A stretch of DNA of 64,000 bases from Flavobacterium lacisediminis (GCF_025909975.1 NZ_JAPCIO010000001.1:1-64000); one strand, 5' to 3'; shown: positions 1-9,049, numbered from the stretch's first letter. Notes: generated by a model not told the origin, from the letters alone. Translations and numbers: made by a program.

Positions 1-2292
1 ACCACCTGTTGCTGTAGTATACCATAATAATCCTGTTCCGTTTGCTCCTACTGTCGCTGTTAATGCTGATGCTGTTGCTCCTTGAGCATAAAAAACTGGA
101 GTAGTCACTGTTGTAACTGAAGGAACTATAGAACCTGTTGTTACTGGAGAACCAGCTAACCAGTTAGAAACAGAACCGTTTAAAGCAAAATTTGTTAAAG
201 TTCCATTTGGACCCGTTGTTGCAGTTAATGTAGTTACTGCTACATTATTAGAAGCATCGAAACCTTGATTAAATTTATAGTATGCGATTAAACCTGATTC
301 GGTTCCAGCTAATTCACAGTTTTTTGAACCATTAACTTGTTCGATTGTTCTTGGCGCTGACCAAATTCTTACTTCATCAATACTCCCTGTAAATCTCTCC
401 GGACTAGCGGCTTGATTGTTTCCTATCATTAAGTTATTAGTTGTTGTAACAAAACTACTTTCAGTTACACCCGTTGTAGTTCCAGCTAAAACTCCATTAA
501 TATAGATTTTCAAATCAGAACCATTCCATACCCCAGCAACATGTTGCCATGTATTAAGTACTACAGCATTATTCGCACTAACATTTTTGAATATTCCTGG
601 ATTACCACTAATCCAAAACGTATAGTTTGCATTATCTCTTCTCATTAAAAACTGCATATTACCACTTGTCGGATTTGCATAATTCCCAATAATTACACCT
701 AATCCAGTATTGGTTGAAGGTCTTACCCAAGCTTCAACTGTTATTGTATTTAGTGGATCTAATACTGTATTTAATGTTGCTCCACAATTTACTAAATCAT
801 CAACACCATCAAAGTTTAAATGGGTTGCTGCTGTAGTTGATTCAACTAAATCATTTATCGTAATGGTATATTGTTTTTCAAAAAACAAACCACCTTGATC
901 TGTAGTTCTTAATCGAATAGCATAAGAATTTTTTGTTTCAAAATCTGGACTATTCGTAATCCTTAAATTAGTACCGCTAATATTAAACGAGGCATTATCT
1001 GTGCTTCCTGTTCCAGCTACTAAAGTATAAGTAAATGTATTTCCAGCATCTGGATCTGTTGAACTTAAAGTACCAACTGTTGTATTTGCTACAACATTTT
1101 CATTTACTGATGTTGAAGATAATGTAATATCTGTTGGAGTTTCATTTACATTATTAATTGTAATTGTAAATTGTTTTTCAAAAAATAAACCTCCTTGATC
1201 TGTAGTTCTTAATCGAATAGCATAAGAACTTTTTGCCTCAAAATTTGGACTGTTTGTAATTCTTAAATTAGAACCGCTTATATTGAATGATGCATTATCT
1301 GTACTTCCTGTACCAGCTACTAAAGTATAAGTAAATGTATTTCCAGCATCTGGATCTGTAGAACCTAACGCACCAACTGTTGTATTTGCTGCAACATTTT
1401 CATTAACTGATGTTAAAGACAATGTTATATCAGTTGGAGTTTCATTTACATTATTAATTGTAATTGTATATTGCTTTTCAAAAAATAAACCACCTTGATC
1501 AGAAGTTCTTAATCGAATAGCATATGAGTTTTTTACTTCAAAATCTGGACTACTAGAAATTCTTAAACTATTACCACTAATATTAAATGAAGCATTGTCG
1601 GCACTTCCTGTCCCTGCTACTAATGAGTATGTAAAAGTGTTGCCTATATCTGGATCAGTTGAACTTAAATTTCCAACTGTTGTGTTTGCTGCAACATTTT
1701 CATTTACTGATGTTGCAGATAACGTAATATCTGTTGGGGCTGAATTTGATGCAATTGCTCCAACATAAGTTTTAAACCATAAATCATATCCTGTCAATTC
1801 ACTAGAATATATATTTGCATGTCCTCCAGGATATCCATTAATATTTACAGAACAAACACCTACTTTTGCACTACCAATGCCTCGAATAGTAAAAGTATAC
1901 ACTGAACCTGACGTAATTGCTAAGGTTGGAGATAAATTTATTTCAAATTCTTGATACGCATTAGTTGGCGGAGCAGTAGAAATAGTAAAATTAGTTGTAT
2001 TTAAAGGCGCAGCAGCTACATTCGTACCTGCATATACATTTAATTGAAATGTACCAGCAACAAAATCATTTGCTGCATTTGTTAGTTGAACAGCTACTCT
2101 TGAAAGTACATTTGTTGTTCCCGCAGTAAAAGTTTGCCCAGGATTTTCACCATTAACGCCTTCAATTGTTAAATTGAAAACATTACCACCAAAAGGTGTG
2201 ACTGTAGGGGTATTACTCTGATCGAGTGTTTGCCCAAAAGACATTAACATACACCAAAACAAAGTGCATAATAAGAGGATTTTTTGTTTCAT
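1..2292 (-). CDS. Large secreted adhesin, cadherin-like repeats plus LamG (C-terminus beyond window)
   Basis: The frame is open from an ATG at 2292 to the window edge, giving 764 visible residues and no stop, so the gene is partial. A signal peptide (MKQKILLLCTLFWC, cleaved near SFGQ) is followed by an N-terminal domain of about 160 residues. Three 100-residue cadherin-like repeats follow (about 185-485), each with 'NENV', 'STDPD', 'FTY.LVAGTGS' and 'SYAIRLRT'. A LamG/concanavalin-like domain (about 485-640, 'ITVEAWVRP', 'GSIDEVRIW') and the start of an Ig-like segment ending 'LLWYTTATGG' come next. Flavobacterial proteins of this build are usually exported by the type IX system through a C-terminal signal, which would lie outside the window. 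It is codirectional with and downstream of a LytTR regulator pair, but has its own TAnnTTTG promoter. A surface adhesin is the likely role; the ligand is unknown. Confidence 0.85.
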   Translation of the reverse strand, partial: MKQKILLLCTLFWCMLMSFGQTLDQSNTPTVTPFGGNVFNLTIEGVNGENPGQTFTAGTTNVLSRVAVQLTNAANDFVAGTFQLNVYAGTNVAAAPLNTTNFTISTAPPTNAYQEFEINLSPTLAITSGSVYTFTIRGIGSAKVGVCSVNINGYPGGHANIYSSELTGYDLWFKTYVGAIASNSAPTDITLSATSVNENVAANTTVGNLSSTDPDIGNTFTYSLVAGTGSADNASFNISGNSLRISSSPDFEVKNSYAIRLRTSDQGGLFFEKQYTITINNVNETPTDITLSLTSVNENVAANTTVGALGSTDPDAGNTFTYTLVAGTGSTDNASFNISGSNLRITNSPNFEAKSSYAIRLRTTDQGGLFFEKQFTITINNVNETPTDITLSSTSVNENVVANTTVGTLSSTDPDAGNTFTYTLVAGTGSTDNASFNISGTNLRITNSPDFETKNSYAIRLRTTDQGGLFFEKQYTITINDLVESTTAATHLNFDGVDDLVNCGATLNTVLDPLNTITVEAWVRPSTNTGLGVIIGNYANPTSGNMQFLMRRDNANYTFWISGNPGIFKNVSANNAVVLNTWQHVAGVWNGSDLKIYINGVLAGTTTGVTESSFVTTTNNLMIGNNQAASPERFTGSIDEVRIWSAPRTIEQVNGSKNCELAGTESGLIAYYKFNQGFDASNNVAVTTLTATTGPNGTLTNFALNGSVSNWLAGSPVTTGSIVPSVTTVTTPVFYAQGATASALTATVGANGTGLLWYTTATGG
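841..1740 (-). repeat. Three tandem 300-bp coding repeats
   Basis: Copies at 841-1140, 1141-1440 and 1441-1740 have a period of exactly 300 bp (100 codons). They are very similar at DNA level: each has nearly the same block ending in 'ccttgatc' at 900, 1200 and 1500. They encode the cadherin-like domains of the adhesin. Confidence 0.95.
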
Positions 2293-2318
2293 ACCTATAG
2301 TATTTAAAGTTTATGAAA

Positions 2319-2326
2319 CAAAAATA
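2319..2326 (-). promoter_or_regulatory. -7 promoter element of the adhesin gene
   Basis: TATTTTTG on the minus strand matches the Bacteroidota -7 consensus TAnnTTTG and lies 27 nt before the ATG. A TTTG at 2345-2342 may be the -33 element, though the 15-nt spacer is short. Confidence 0.5.
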
Positions 2327-2385
2327 TTTTTTAAAAGAATGCAAATTATTCTATTGGGATAAACAGCAAAAGTTTGTGGACGAAA

Positions 2386-3036
2386 TTAAAAATCAAATGA
2401 AAAATTTCTAGAAATAGGCATTTCGAACTCGTTAATTTTTATAGAAGAAGATTTCTTTTGCGTAACTTTTGATTTATTAACCACATAAGAACGATGCACT
2501 CTGCAAAATAAATCGGCATCTAATTCTTTATAGAAGTTATCAAGGGTATTTCGGATGGTTATTGTTTTATTTGTTAATTGAATATCAACATAATTCTTAT
2601 CGCTTTTTAGAAAAAGAATGTCTTCAAAATTTACTTTTACCTCATCAAATCCATTTTTAACAATTACGTAATTTACTTTGTTCTTGATTTTGGCTAATTC
2701 AATTGCAGCAATTAAATCGGATTCCTTAACTGGCTTGGTCAAATACGTAACAGGATTTACCTCAAAGGCTTTTAGCATGGTCTCCTTTTCTGTTTGGCCT
2801 GTAATAAAAATAATTTGACTATTTTCTACAAATTCTTTTGCCCATAAAATTCCAGTATCTTTACCGTGAAGATTGATATCCAATAAAACAATATCTGGTT
2901 TGGTTAGATTCATTTTTTCCGTCGCTTCTTCAACTGTAAAAGCTAACTCAACATCATTTAAACCATTATCATTTAGTAAATTTTTGATGTAATTAGCAAT
3001 TAAAACTTGATCTTCAACTATTAATATTTTAGTCAT
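2386..3036 (-). CDS. LytTR-family response regulator
   Basis: This 216-residue cytoplasmic regulator has a receiver domain (about 3-118) with acidic pair E8/D9, phosphoacceptor D53 in 'VLLDINL', the Thr switch in 'FITGQT' and Lys in 'YLTKPV'. A LytTR DNA-binding domain (about 120-216) contains 'LFLKSDKNYVDI' and 'FCRVHRSYVVN'. LytTR domains bind short direct repeats. The start is 1 nt after the stop of the TPR-sensor gene, so the two are cotranscribed and probably form a cognate pair. The adhesin gene lies 93 nt downstream on the same strand and is a candidate target; that link is inferred from position. Confidence 0.92.
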   Translation of the reverse strand: MTKILIVEDQVLIANYIKNLLNDNGLNDVELAFTVEEATEKMNLTKPDIVLLDINLHGKDTGILWAKEFVENSQIIFITGQTEKETMLKAFEVNPVTYLTKPVKESDLIAAIELAKIKNKVNYVIVKNGFDEVKVNFEDILFLKSDKNYVDIQLTNKTITIRNTLDNFYKELDADLFCRVHRSYVVNKSKVTQKKSSSIKINEFEMPISRNFSFDF

Positions 3037-3037
3037 T

Positions 3038-4702
3038 TTATAATGATTTTTTAAAACTTAAATGAAACCCATTATTGATAATTATTTCAGGCTGTACTCC
3101 CATTTGTTGACATAATTGTTTTACCAAAATTGGATTTATTTCTTGAGATTTATTTTTTTGGCCATTATCAGAATAGCTAAATTCAAACTGATCTTGAATT
3201 TTTATTATTTCAATTGCAATATTTTTTATTTGGTCCTCTTTAAAAGCATATTTTATAGAGTTCATTATTAATTCTGTCACCATCAAACCCATATACATTG
3301 CAGAATCTGAATCACTAATAACACTGTCTACATTTAATTTTAAAATTATATTTTCATTAATGCAGATTTCAGAAAAACTCTCTTCAATTTTTGTAAAATA
3401 CAATTGTAAATCTAGCGTTTTTTTATCTTTAGAAGCATACAATTCTCGATGTAATAAAGCAATAGACTGAATTTTGGATTGCAATCTAATTAAATCTTTA
3501 TCTTCTTTATTCTGAGCTTTATTTTTTCGAATCGTTTCATTTATCAATAAACTAATTAATTGTAAGTTATTGTTAATACGATGATTGGTTTCACTTATTA
3601 AAAACTCATTTTCTGTATTTAATTTTTCGAGCGTTTTTTTTGATTTTCTTATTTTGTTACTATAAAACCATAAAGTTGCCAAACCAGTAAATAAAAAAAG
3701 TAGAATAACAAACAATAATAATTGATTCTTTTTTGATGCAACAAGTTCTTTTTCTTTCTTTTGAATAATATAATTATTCTCTAAAAATTCATATTTTTTC
3801 CTATTTTCATATTCATTTAATAGAATATTAATCCCATTTAATGAATCTGAATAATGCATGGCGTTTTCATAATCTTTACTTAAAAAAGTAGTGTTTTTTA
3901 ATTCATTATAAATCTGTTGCATTTGCCAAAGATTATTTATTTCTTTAGCTTTCTTTAATCCTTTTTGATAATAATAAATTGCTTTTGAGAAATAGCCCTC
4001 TTTTTGTTGGTAATATCTACCTAAATTGATAGAAACGTCAACATAAGCTATTTTTGTATCATATTTTTCGGCTACTTTAAAAGCTTTTAGAAAATAATAA
4101 AGAGCTGTTTTAGGCTCCTCAACAAAACTTAAAAAACCTATTTCATTTAAAGTATAAACAATAATTGATTTATCTTTTATTTTAACTTGATCGGCAAGAA
4201 TTAAATTACTCAGTTTGTGTATTTTTACAACAGAATCTTGAATATTATTATAATATTGTGCCAAAATTGCTATTCGTCTATTTAAATAGTAATATTTATA
4301 TTCCGAATTATTACTTTTTAAAAATAATTTTTCTGCCTTATAAATAAAATCATTTGCTAAATTACTATTGCCTATATATCTCGAAATTTCAGCCTTTACA
4401 ACAAAAATACGGAATAGTTCATTAGTATCATTTAATTTACTAAAAGTCTTTTCTGCACTTTCAAGATAATAAAAACAACTATCGGATTTTGCTAAGGATT
4501 TTAAAACTTCAGCATATCTAATTTTTATTGAAGCTTTTTTCTTGTAACTGATTTTTTCATTTCGAAGCTCACTAAGTATAATTACTCTCGCAGAATCATA
4601 TTGAGAATTTTCTATAAAATACTGCAATCGTTGATCAAAATTATTTTGTGAAAAAATACTTTGAAAAACTAAGCAAAAAAATATTGTAGTTATTATTCTC
4701 AA
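3038..4702 (-). CDS. TPR-repeat sensor with HisKA_2-type kinase domain
   Basis: The 554-residue protein has a signal sequence (1-18), TPR-like helical repeats facing the periplasm (about 25-300), a transmembrane helix ('LLLFVILLFLFTGLATLW', near 330-347), a coiled coil and a HisKA_2 dimerisation segment with the presumed phospho-His in 'ETNHRINNNLQLI'. The ATPase domain keeps the N-box ('TELIMNSIKYAF') and the first Gly box ('YSDNG'). No GLGL-type second Gly box is present before the end ('FHLSFKKSL'), so the ATP lid is short or degenerate. It is cotranscribed with the LytTR regulator. The TPR region is expected to sense an envelope or surface protein state; no ligand can be named. Confidence 0.85.
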   Translation of the reverse strand: MRIITTIFFCLVFQSIFSQNNFDQRLQYFIENSQYDSARVIILSELRNEKISYKKKASIKIRYAEVLKSLAKSDSCFYYLESAEKTFSKLNDTNELFRIFVVKAEISRYIGNSNLANDFIYKAEKLFLKSNNSEYKYYYLNRRIAILAQYYNNIQDSVVKIHKLSNLILADQVKIKDKSIIVYTLNEIGFLSFVEEPKTALYYFLKAFKVAEKYDTKIAYVDVSINLGRYYQQKEGYFSKAIYYYQKGLKKAKEINNLWQMQQIYNELKNTTFLSKDYENAMHYSDSLNGINILLNEYENRKKYEFLENNYIIQKKEKELVASKKNQLLLFVILLFLFTGLATLWFYSNKIRKSKKTLEKLNTENEFLISETNHRINNNLQLISLLINETIRKNKAQNKEDKDLIRLQSKIQSIALLHRELYASKDKKTLDLQLYFTKIEESFSEICINENIILKLNVDSVISDSDSAMYMGLMVTELIMNSIKYAFKEDQIKNIAIEIIKIQDQFEFSYSDNGQKNKSQEINPILVKQLCQQMGVQPEIIINNGFHLSFKKSL

Positions 4703-4753
4703 ATTTTATATGTTTTAAATTTTATAAACTTAATAAAAATAATTCAAATATGT

Positions 4754-5395
4754 TCAAAATTCACTTTTCAACACCATCAAAAAATCTTCTCTGTCAATTT
4801 CTACACAACCTAAACTATCTAAATGGTCGTTATAGACTTGACAATCTAATAAATGATAGTTTGCTATTTCTAATTGTTTTGCTAACGCAATAAAAGCTAA
4901 TTTACTAGCATTAGACACTTTTGAAAACATACTTTCACCACAAAAAACGTGACCTAAATCAACGCCATACAAACCGCCAACCAATTCGTCATTTTGCCAA
5001 ACCTCAACACTTTTTGCGATTCCTAATTCGTGTAATTTACAATAGGCTTCCACCATATTGTCGGTAATCCAAGTTCCTGGCTGATCTTTTCTGGAAATCT
5101 TTTTGCAATTTAAAATTACGTCTCTAAAAGCAGTATTAAAAGTAACTTTGAATTTTCTTTGATTGATTATATTTCGCATGCTTTTCGAAATCTTCAAATC
5201 TTCGAAAAACAAGACCATTCGCTCAGGTGGACTCCACCATAAAATTGGTTCATCATCTTCAAACCATGGAAATATTCCCGATTTATATGCTAATACAAGT
5301 CGTTCTGGAGATAAATCACCTCCAACTGCAACAATCCCTTCAGGAGAAGCTGTTTCTGCTGGCGGAAAATATAATTCTTTGGTTAAAAAATACAT
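4754..5395 (-). CDS. aat: Leucyl/phenylalanyl-tRNA--protein transferase
   Basis: The enzyme transfers Leu or Phe from tRNA to N-terminal Arg or Lys of proteins, creating degrons for ClpS/ClpAP (N-end rule). The 213-residue length fits the family. Diagnostic stretches are 'FPPAETASPEGIVAVGGDL' near the N-terminus, 'YKSGIFPWF', 'WWSPPERMV', 'GTWITDNMVEAY' and 'VFCGESMFS'. The ATG start at 5395 gives the usual N-terminus. It is probably monocistronic or the first gene before the downstream TPR-sensor. Confidence 0.96.
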   Translation of the reverse strand: MYFLTKELYFPPAETASPEGIVAVGGDLSPERLVLAYKSGIFPWFEDDEPILWWSPPERMVLFFEDLKISKSMRNIINQRKFKVTFNTAFRDVILNCKKISRKDQPGTWITDNMVEAYCKLHELGIAKSVEVWQNDELVGGLYGVDLGHVFCGESMFSKVSNASKLAFIALAKQLEIANYHLLDCQVYNDHLDSLGCVEIDREDFLMVLKSEF

Positions 5396-5401
5396 TCTGT
5401 C

Positions 5402-5497
5402 AAGTAAAAGTTCAATATCAAATTACAAGTTCAATAAAAAAGTCAGAAATTCAAGTATCACTTAAACTTCTGACTTCCATCCTACGACTTCTAACTT
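5402..5497. repeat. Intergenic short word repeat (aagttcaa/aattacaa/cttctgact)
   Basis: The gap between aat and the DUF3127 gene is filled by quasi-repeated words: 'aagttcaatatcaaattac', 'aagttcaataaaaaagtc', 'aaacttctgacttcc', 'acgacttctaactt'. Related words reappear at 6790-6825 ('attacaagttcaattacaag'). No protein or terminator is evident; it resembles the degenerate word repeats elsewhere in the window. Confidence 0.5.
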
Positions 5498-5498
5498 A

Positions 5499-5876
5499 TT
5501 AGAAAGGTAAATCGTCGTGTTCTTCTTCTTTAAAGTTAGTTGCTGGTTCAAATGCTTCAGATGCAGGCATTGGAGGCATTTGCGGTGCACTTGGAGCTTC
5601 TGCTTGTACTTTTTCAATTCTCCAACCTTGGATAGAGTTAAAAAATTTAGTTTCTCCTTGTGGATTTACCCATTCTCTTCCTCTTAAATTGATAGAAACT
5701 TTTACTTGTTCTCCAACATTATAATTGTTTAACAAATCTGTTTTGTCTTGTGCAAACTCAATCAAAATGTGTTGAGGATATTGCTCTTCTGTAGTCACTA
5801 CAAGTTCTCTTTTTTTGAAAGAAGCACTTACTTGTTGTACAGGATTAATTAATTTTACTCTTCCTAAAACTTCCAT
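5499..5876 (-). CDS. DUF3127 domain-containing protein
   Basis: The 125-residue product is counted from the ATG at 5876, giving 'MEVLGRVKLINPVQQVS'. An upstream in-frame start at 5915 would overlap the preceding gene and adds a residue stretch atypical of the family. The body ('KRELVVTTEEQYPQHILIEF', 'VKVSINLRGREW') is a small beta-barrel predicted to have an OB-like fold. The tail is acidic and proline-rich and ends 'EEEHDDLPF', like the acidic tip of single-stranded-DNA-binding proteins. DUF3127 is common in Bacteroidota and without assigned function; nucleic-acid binding is inferred from the tail only. Confidence 0.88.
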   Translation of the reverse strand: MEVLGRVKLINPVQQVSASFKKRELVVTTEEQYPQHILIEFAQDKTDLLNNYNVGEQVKVSINLRGREWVNPQGETKFFNSIQGWRIEKVQAEAPSAPQMPPMPASEAFEPATNFKEEEHDDLPF

Positions 5877-5887
5877 AATACTTAAAT

Positions 5888-6763
5888 TTATTTTTTTGCT
5901 AATAACAATTTCCAAGCATCAATAGCTCTTCCATTATCTACATACTCTTTTGCTTTTTGAAATTTTGTATCCATATCATCGGCACTTAAAACCGCTTTTA
6001 CTTCAAAATTTTCTTTTACAAATATAGCAATTTCTTCTTCGGTTGGAATATTTTCTATGTTACCTAATTTTCCTAAATCATTCCCTGTAAAATAGCCACT
6101 TTCTTTGATGAAATCAGGAATCATATCTACCCCAATTCCTAAAGTTGTCAATGGTTTTTCAACCTCAAACATACCTACATTAGAACGGCTGTACCAATTG
6201 CCACCCATTCTGGCAACCAAATCAATTTTATGTTGGTCAATCATTCCTGTTGCATCCAAAACGGCTTCATTGATGTGAATTTTTACCACTTCACAAATTA
6301 CTAAATTTCCAGCACCACCTTGGTCGCCTAAAGCAATCACTTCGTTAATTTTACATTCAAATTGCACCGGACTTTCAGCTACACGAAATGGTTTTACTTT
6401 GTCTGATTTTAGCATCGTAAATCCTGCTTTTTCAAACTCATTAACTCCATCTGGATATTCGGTACTTGATAACGACATTTGTTGTACGATATCATAATTC
6501 ACTACATTAATTACAACTTCTTTAGTGGTTTGAGCGTTGATTAATGTATGTTTTGTAGTATTATCACGAACCCTTCTTGCTGGCGAAAAAATCAAAATCG
6601 GTGGATTAGAACTAAACACATTAAAGAAACTAAAGGGCGATAAATTTGGATTTCCATTACTATCTATAGTACTTGCAAAAGCTATAGGTCTTGGCGCTAC
6701 GGCACTTTGTAAATATCCTTGTAATTTTGCTGGCGCTATTTCTTTTGGATCGATGCTTAACAT
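5888..6763 (-). CDS. Flavin reductase-like domain protein
   Basis: This is a 291-residue protein of the flavin reductase/flavoredoxin family, predicted to bind FMN and to use NAD(P)H or act as an electron-transfer flavoprotein. The FMN-binding core shows 'APRPIAFASTID', 'NLSPFSFFNVFSSNPP' and 'TKEVVINVV'. An all-helical C-terminal extension (about 205-291) follows. The ATG at 6763 (MLSIDPKEIAP) is preferred over a start 33 nt upstream. It lies directly upstream of the DUF3127 gene and is probably cotranscribed. The substrate is unknown. Confidence 0.85.
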   Translation of the reverse strand: MLSIDPKEIAPAKLQGYLQSAVAPRPIAFASTIDSNGNPNLSPFSFFNVFSSNPPILIFSPARRVRDNTTKHTLINAQTTKEVVINVVNYDIVQQMSLSSTEYPDGVNEFEKAGFTMLKSDKVKPFRVAESPVQFECKINEVIALGDQGGAGNLVICEVVKIHINEAVLDATGMIDQHKIDLVARMGGNWYSRSNVGMFEVEKPLTTLGIGVDMIPDFIKESGYFTGNDLGKLGNIENIPTEEEIAIFVKENFEVKAVLSADDMDTKFQKAKEYVDNGRAIDAWKLLLAKK

Positions 6764-6868
6764 ACTGAAACTATTTTTTACAAAGATAACAAACAATTAC
6801 AAGTTCAATTACAAGAATAAACATCAAATTAAAAAGGATTTTAGTATTTTTACTTCAAATACGAATAC

Positions 6869-8017
6869 ATGCAGTTTTCAGAAAGGCGAAACATAACCCG
6901 CTGGTTTATTATATTAGCTTCCTTTTTCATAGTAATTTTAATACTTTGGAATACCTATAACTTTTTCCAAATTTTCAAAAACGAAGAACGAGCAAAAATG
7001 GAATTTTGGGCAAGCGCTCTTACCGCGATTGCTAATGCAAACGAAAATACCGACATAGAACTTCCTTTGCAAATTATTACAAAAAACACAACCATTCCTA
7101 TTTTTATTACTGACAGTAAAGAAAATATCATTGATTTTAATAATATTGATGAAGAAATTTCTAAAGATAGTATTGCACTAAAAAAGTATTTCAATTCGGT
7201 AAAAAACGACAATCAACCCATCAAAATGGAGCGCTCAAACAGTAAATATCAATTGGTTTATTATGGAGATTCGCCTTTGTTGAATAAATTAAAATATTAT
7301 CCTATTGCTTTATTATTGATTATTATTTTGTTTGGCGCTGTAGTTTACAATTTTTATCGCGCTACTAAGATGTCAACTCAAAATAAACTTTGGGCCGGAA
7401 TGGCAAAAGAAACCGCACATCAAATTGGAACACCATTGTCATCTTTAATTGGTTGGCTCGAAATTTTAAAATTAGACAATGTAGAAGAAAGTACGATTGT
7501 TGAAATTGAAAAAGACATTACGCGTTTACAAACTATTACCGATAGATTTTCGAAAATAGGTAGCGAACCCGTATTGGAAAAACGCAATATTATTGAAGAC
7601 ACAAAAAACACAGTTGACTATCTACAAACTCGAGTTTCTCAGCAAGTTACATTTACTTTCAAGGCTCCGGAAAATCCAATTTTTGTAGAAATCAATCCGG
7701 CATTACACAGCTGGACAATAGAGAATTTGGTTAAAAATGCTATTGATGCGATGAAAGGAAAAGGTAGTTTGAATATTGTAATTTCGGAATTAGAAGATAT
7801 TGTAAAAATCAGCATTACTGATACTGGAAAAGGAATTCCTAAAAATCAATTCAACAAAGTGTTTGAACCAGGATTCACAACAAAAAAACGTGGCTGGGGA
7901 TTGGGTTTATCATTAACCAAAAGAATTGTTCAGGAATATCACAAAGGAAAAATTAAAATAACGCATTCTGAAATTGGAAAAGGAACTACCATGCAGATTA
8001 GTTACAAGACGACATAA
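6869..8017 (+). CDS. Membrane sensor histidine kinase
   Basis: The 382-residue kinase has two transmembrane helices (about 12-33 and 147-164) around a periplasmic sensor loop of roughly 110 residues. The kinase core has an H-box 'KETAHQIGTPLSSL' (His near 186), N-box 'ENLVKNAIDAM', G1 'DTGKGIP' and G2 'GWGLGLSLTKRIV'. It has no HAMP or response regulator beside it, so it is an orphan by position. It is convergent with HIT-greA across a shared terminator. The signal sensed is unknown. Confidence 0.92.
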   Translation: MQFSERRNITRWFIILASFFIVILILWNTYNFFQIFKNEERAKMEFWASALTAIANANENTDIELPLQIITKNTTIPIFITDSKENIIDFNNIDEEISKDSIALKKYFNSVKNDNQPIKMERSNSKYQLVYYGDSPLLNKLKYYPIALLLIIILFGAVVYNFYRATKMSTQNKLWAGMAKETAHQIGTPLSSLIGWLEILKLDNVEESTIVEIEKDITRLQTITDRFSKIGSEPVLEKRNIIEDTKNTVDYLQTRVSQQVTFTFKAPENPIFVEINPALHSWTIENLVKNAIDAMKGKGSLNIVISELEDIVKISITDTGKGIPKNQFNKVFEPGFTTKKRGWGLGLSLTKRIVQEYHKGKIKITHSEIGKGTTMQISYKTT

Positions 8018-8047
8018 AAAAATCCCGATTGAATCGGGATTTTATTT
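8016..8047. terminator. Bidirectional terminator between the kinase and HIT genes
   Basis: The perfect inverted repeat AATCCCGATT-g-AATCGGGATT (8021-8041) is flanked by an A-run on the left and a T-run on the right, so it can terminate transcription from both convergent genes. Confidence 0.85.
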
Positions 8048-8437
8048 TTATAAGTTTAAAGCTATTTGCTTGGCTAACTCTTGAAATTCTTCTGGTGATA
8101 AACTTGTTTTTCTTTGAAAACGCATATCATCCATATCTTGAAGCGGGATTAAATGTACGTGAACGTGCGGCACTTCTAATCCTACCACAGCAACACCAAT
8201 TCGTTTACATTCAACTGATTTTTCAACAGCTTTTGCTACTTTTCTAGAAAACTTCATCAATCCTAAATAATGCTCTTCTTCCATATCAAAGATTTTATTA
8301 ATCTCTTGTTTTGGAATACATAAGGTATGTCCTTTTGCATTAGGATTTACATCTAAAAAAGCCAAATAATTTTCATCTTCGGCGATTTTATAACAAGGAA
8401 TTTCTCCGTTTACTATTTTAGTGAAAATACTAGCCAT
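8048..8437 (-). CDS. HIT family hydrolase
   Basis: This 129-residue histidine-triad protein is likely a purine nucleoside phosphoramidase of the Hint branch. It shows 'IFTKIVNGEIPCYKIAED' at the N-terminus, 'NPNAKGHTLCIPK' and the catalytic triad 'VPHVHVHLIPL' near 98-108. It is 13 nt downstream of greA and probably cotranscribed with it. The physiological substrate is not known. Confidence 0.95.
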   Translation of the reverse strand: MASIFTKIVNGEIPCYKIAEDENYLAFLDVNPNAKGHTLCIPKQEINKIFDMEEEHYLGLMKFSRKVAKAVEKSVECKRIGVAVVGLEVPHVHVHLIPLQDMDDMRFQRKTSLSPEEFQELAKQIALNL

Positions 8438-8450
8438 TTTTAATGTATTA

Positions 8451-8927
8451 TTAGTCTCTTGTAATTTCTAAAACATCAAATTTCAATACACCGTTTGGCA
8501 CGATGATTTCCGCTACTTCTCCAACAGATTTTCCTAGTAATCCTTTACCAATAGGAGAAGTTACAGAAATTTTTCCTGTTTTTAAATCGGCTTCACTTTC
8601 TGCTACTAATGTGTACTTCATTTCCATGCCATTAGCCTGATTTTTAATTTTTACAGTAGACAACACTAATGCTTTTGATAAATCCAATTGCGATTCATCA
8701 ATTAAACGAGCATTAGCCACTACTTCTTCCATTTTAGAAATTCTCATTTCTAATAATCCTTGCGCTTCTTTAGCAGCATCATATTCTGCATTCTCAGATA
8801 AATCTCCTTTATCTCTAGCTTCTGCAATAGCTTGTGACGCCTTAGGGCGCTCTATACTTTTAAGTTGATCTAATTCGTCTCTTAATTTTTTTAATCCTTC
8901 TGCGGTGTAATAAGATACTGTACTCAT
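8451..8927 (-). CDS. greA: Transcription elongation factor GreA
   Basis: GreA enters the RNA polymerase secondary channel and stimulates cleavage of backtracked transcripts. The 158-residue protein has an N-terminal coiled coil (about 1-75) with the conserved acidic tip 'ARDKGDLSENAEYDAAKE' and a C-terminal FKBP-like domain with 'VTSPIGKGLLGKSVGE'. Length and order match the family. A TAnnTTTG promoter and a 5' hairpin precede it. Confidence 0.98.
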   Translation of the reverse strand: MSTVSYYTAEGLKKLRDELDQLKSIERPKASQAIAEARDKGDLSENAEYDAAKEAQGLLEMRISKMEEVVANARLIDESQLDLSKALVLSTVKIKNQANGMEMKYTLVAESEADLKTGKISVTSPIGKGLLGKSVGEVAEIIVPNGVLKFDVLEITRD

Positions 8928-8951
8928 AACTTCATTGTTTATAAAATAGAA

Positions 8952-8989
8952 AGAATCCCACCTGCATGGGATTCCTTTTCACAAAGATA
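8952..8989 (-). promoter_or_regulatory. greA promoter and leader hairpin
   Basis: The -7 element TATCTTTG lies on the minus strand at 8989-8982. A GAATCCCA/TGGGATTC hairpin (8953-8974) would sit at the very 5' end of the greA-HIT mRNA, where such structures usually stabilise transcripts; alternatively it is an attenuator. Confidence 0.5.
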
Positions 8990-9049
8990 GTAATTTATTT
9001 TTAATATTAATTTATGACACTAAGTAATGTTTTGTCAAAAGTAATTAAT

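Noticed and set aside
710-898. Small plus-strand frame in the adhesin repeats
   Set aside because: It is antisense to the LamG/cadherin coding frame and has no independent features.
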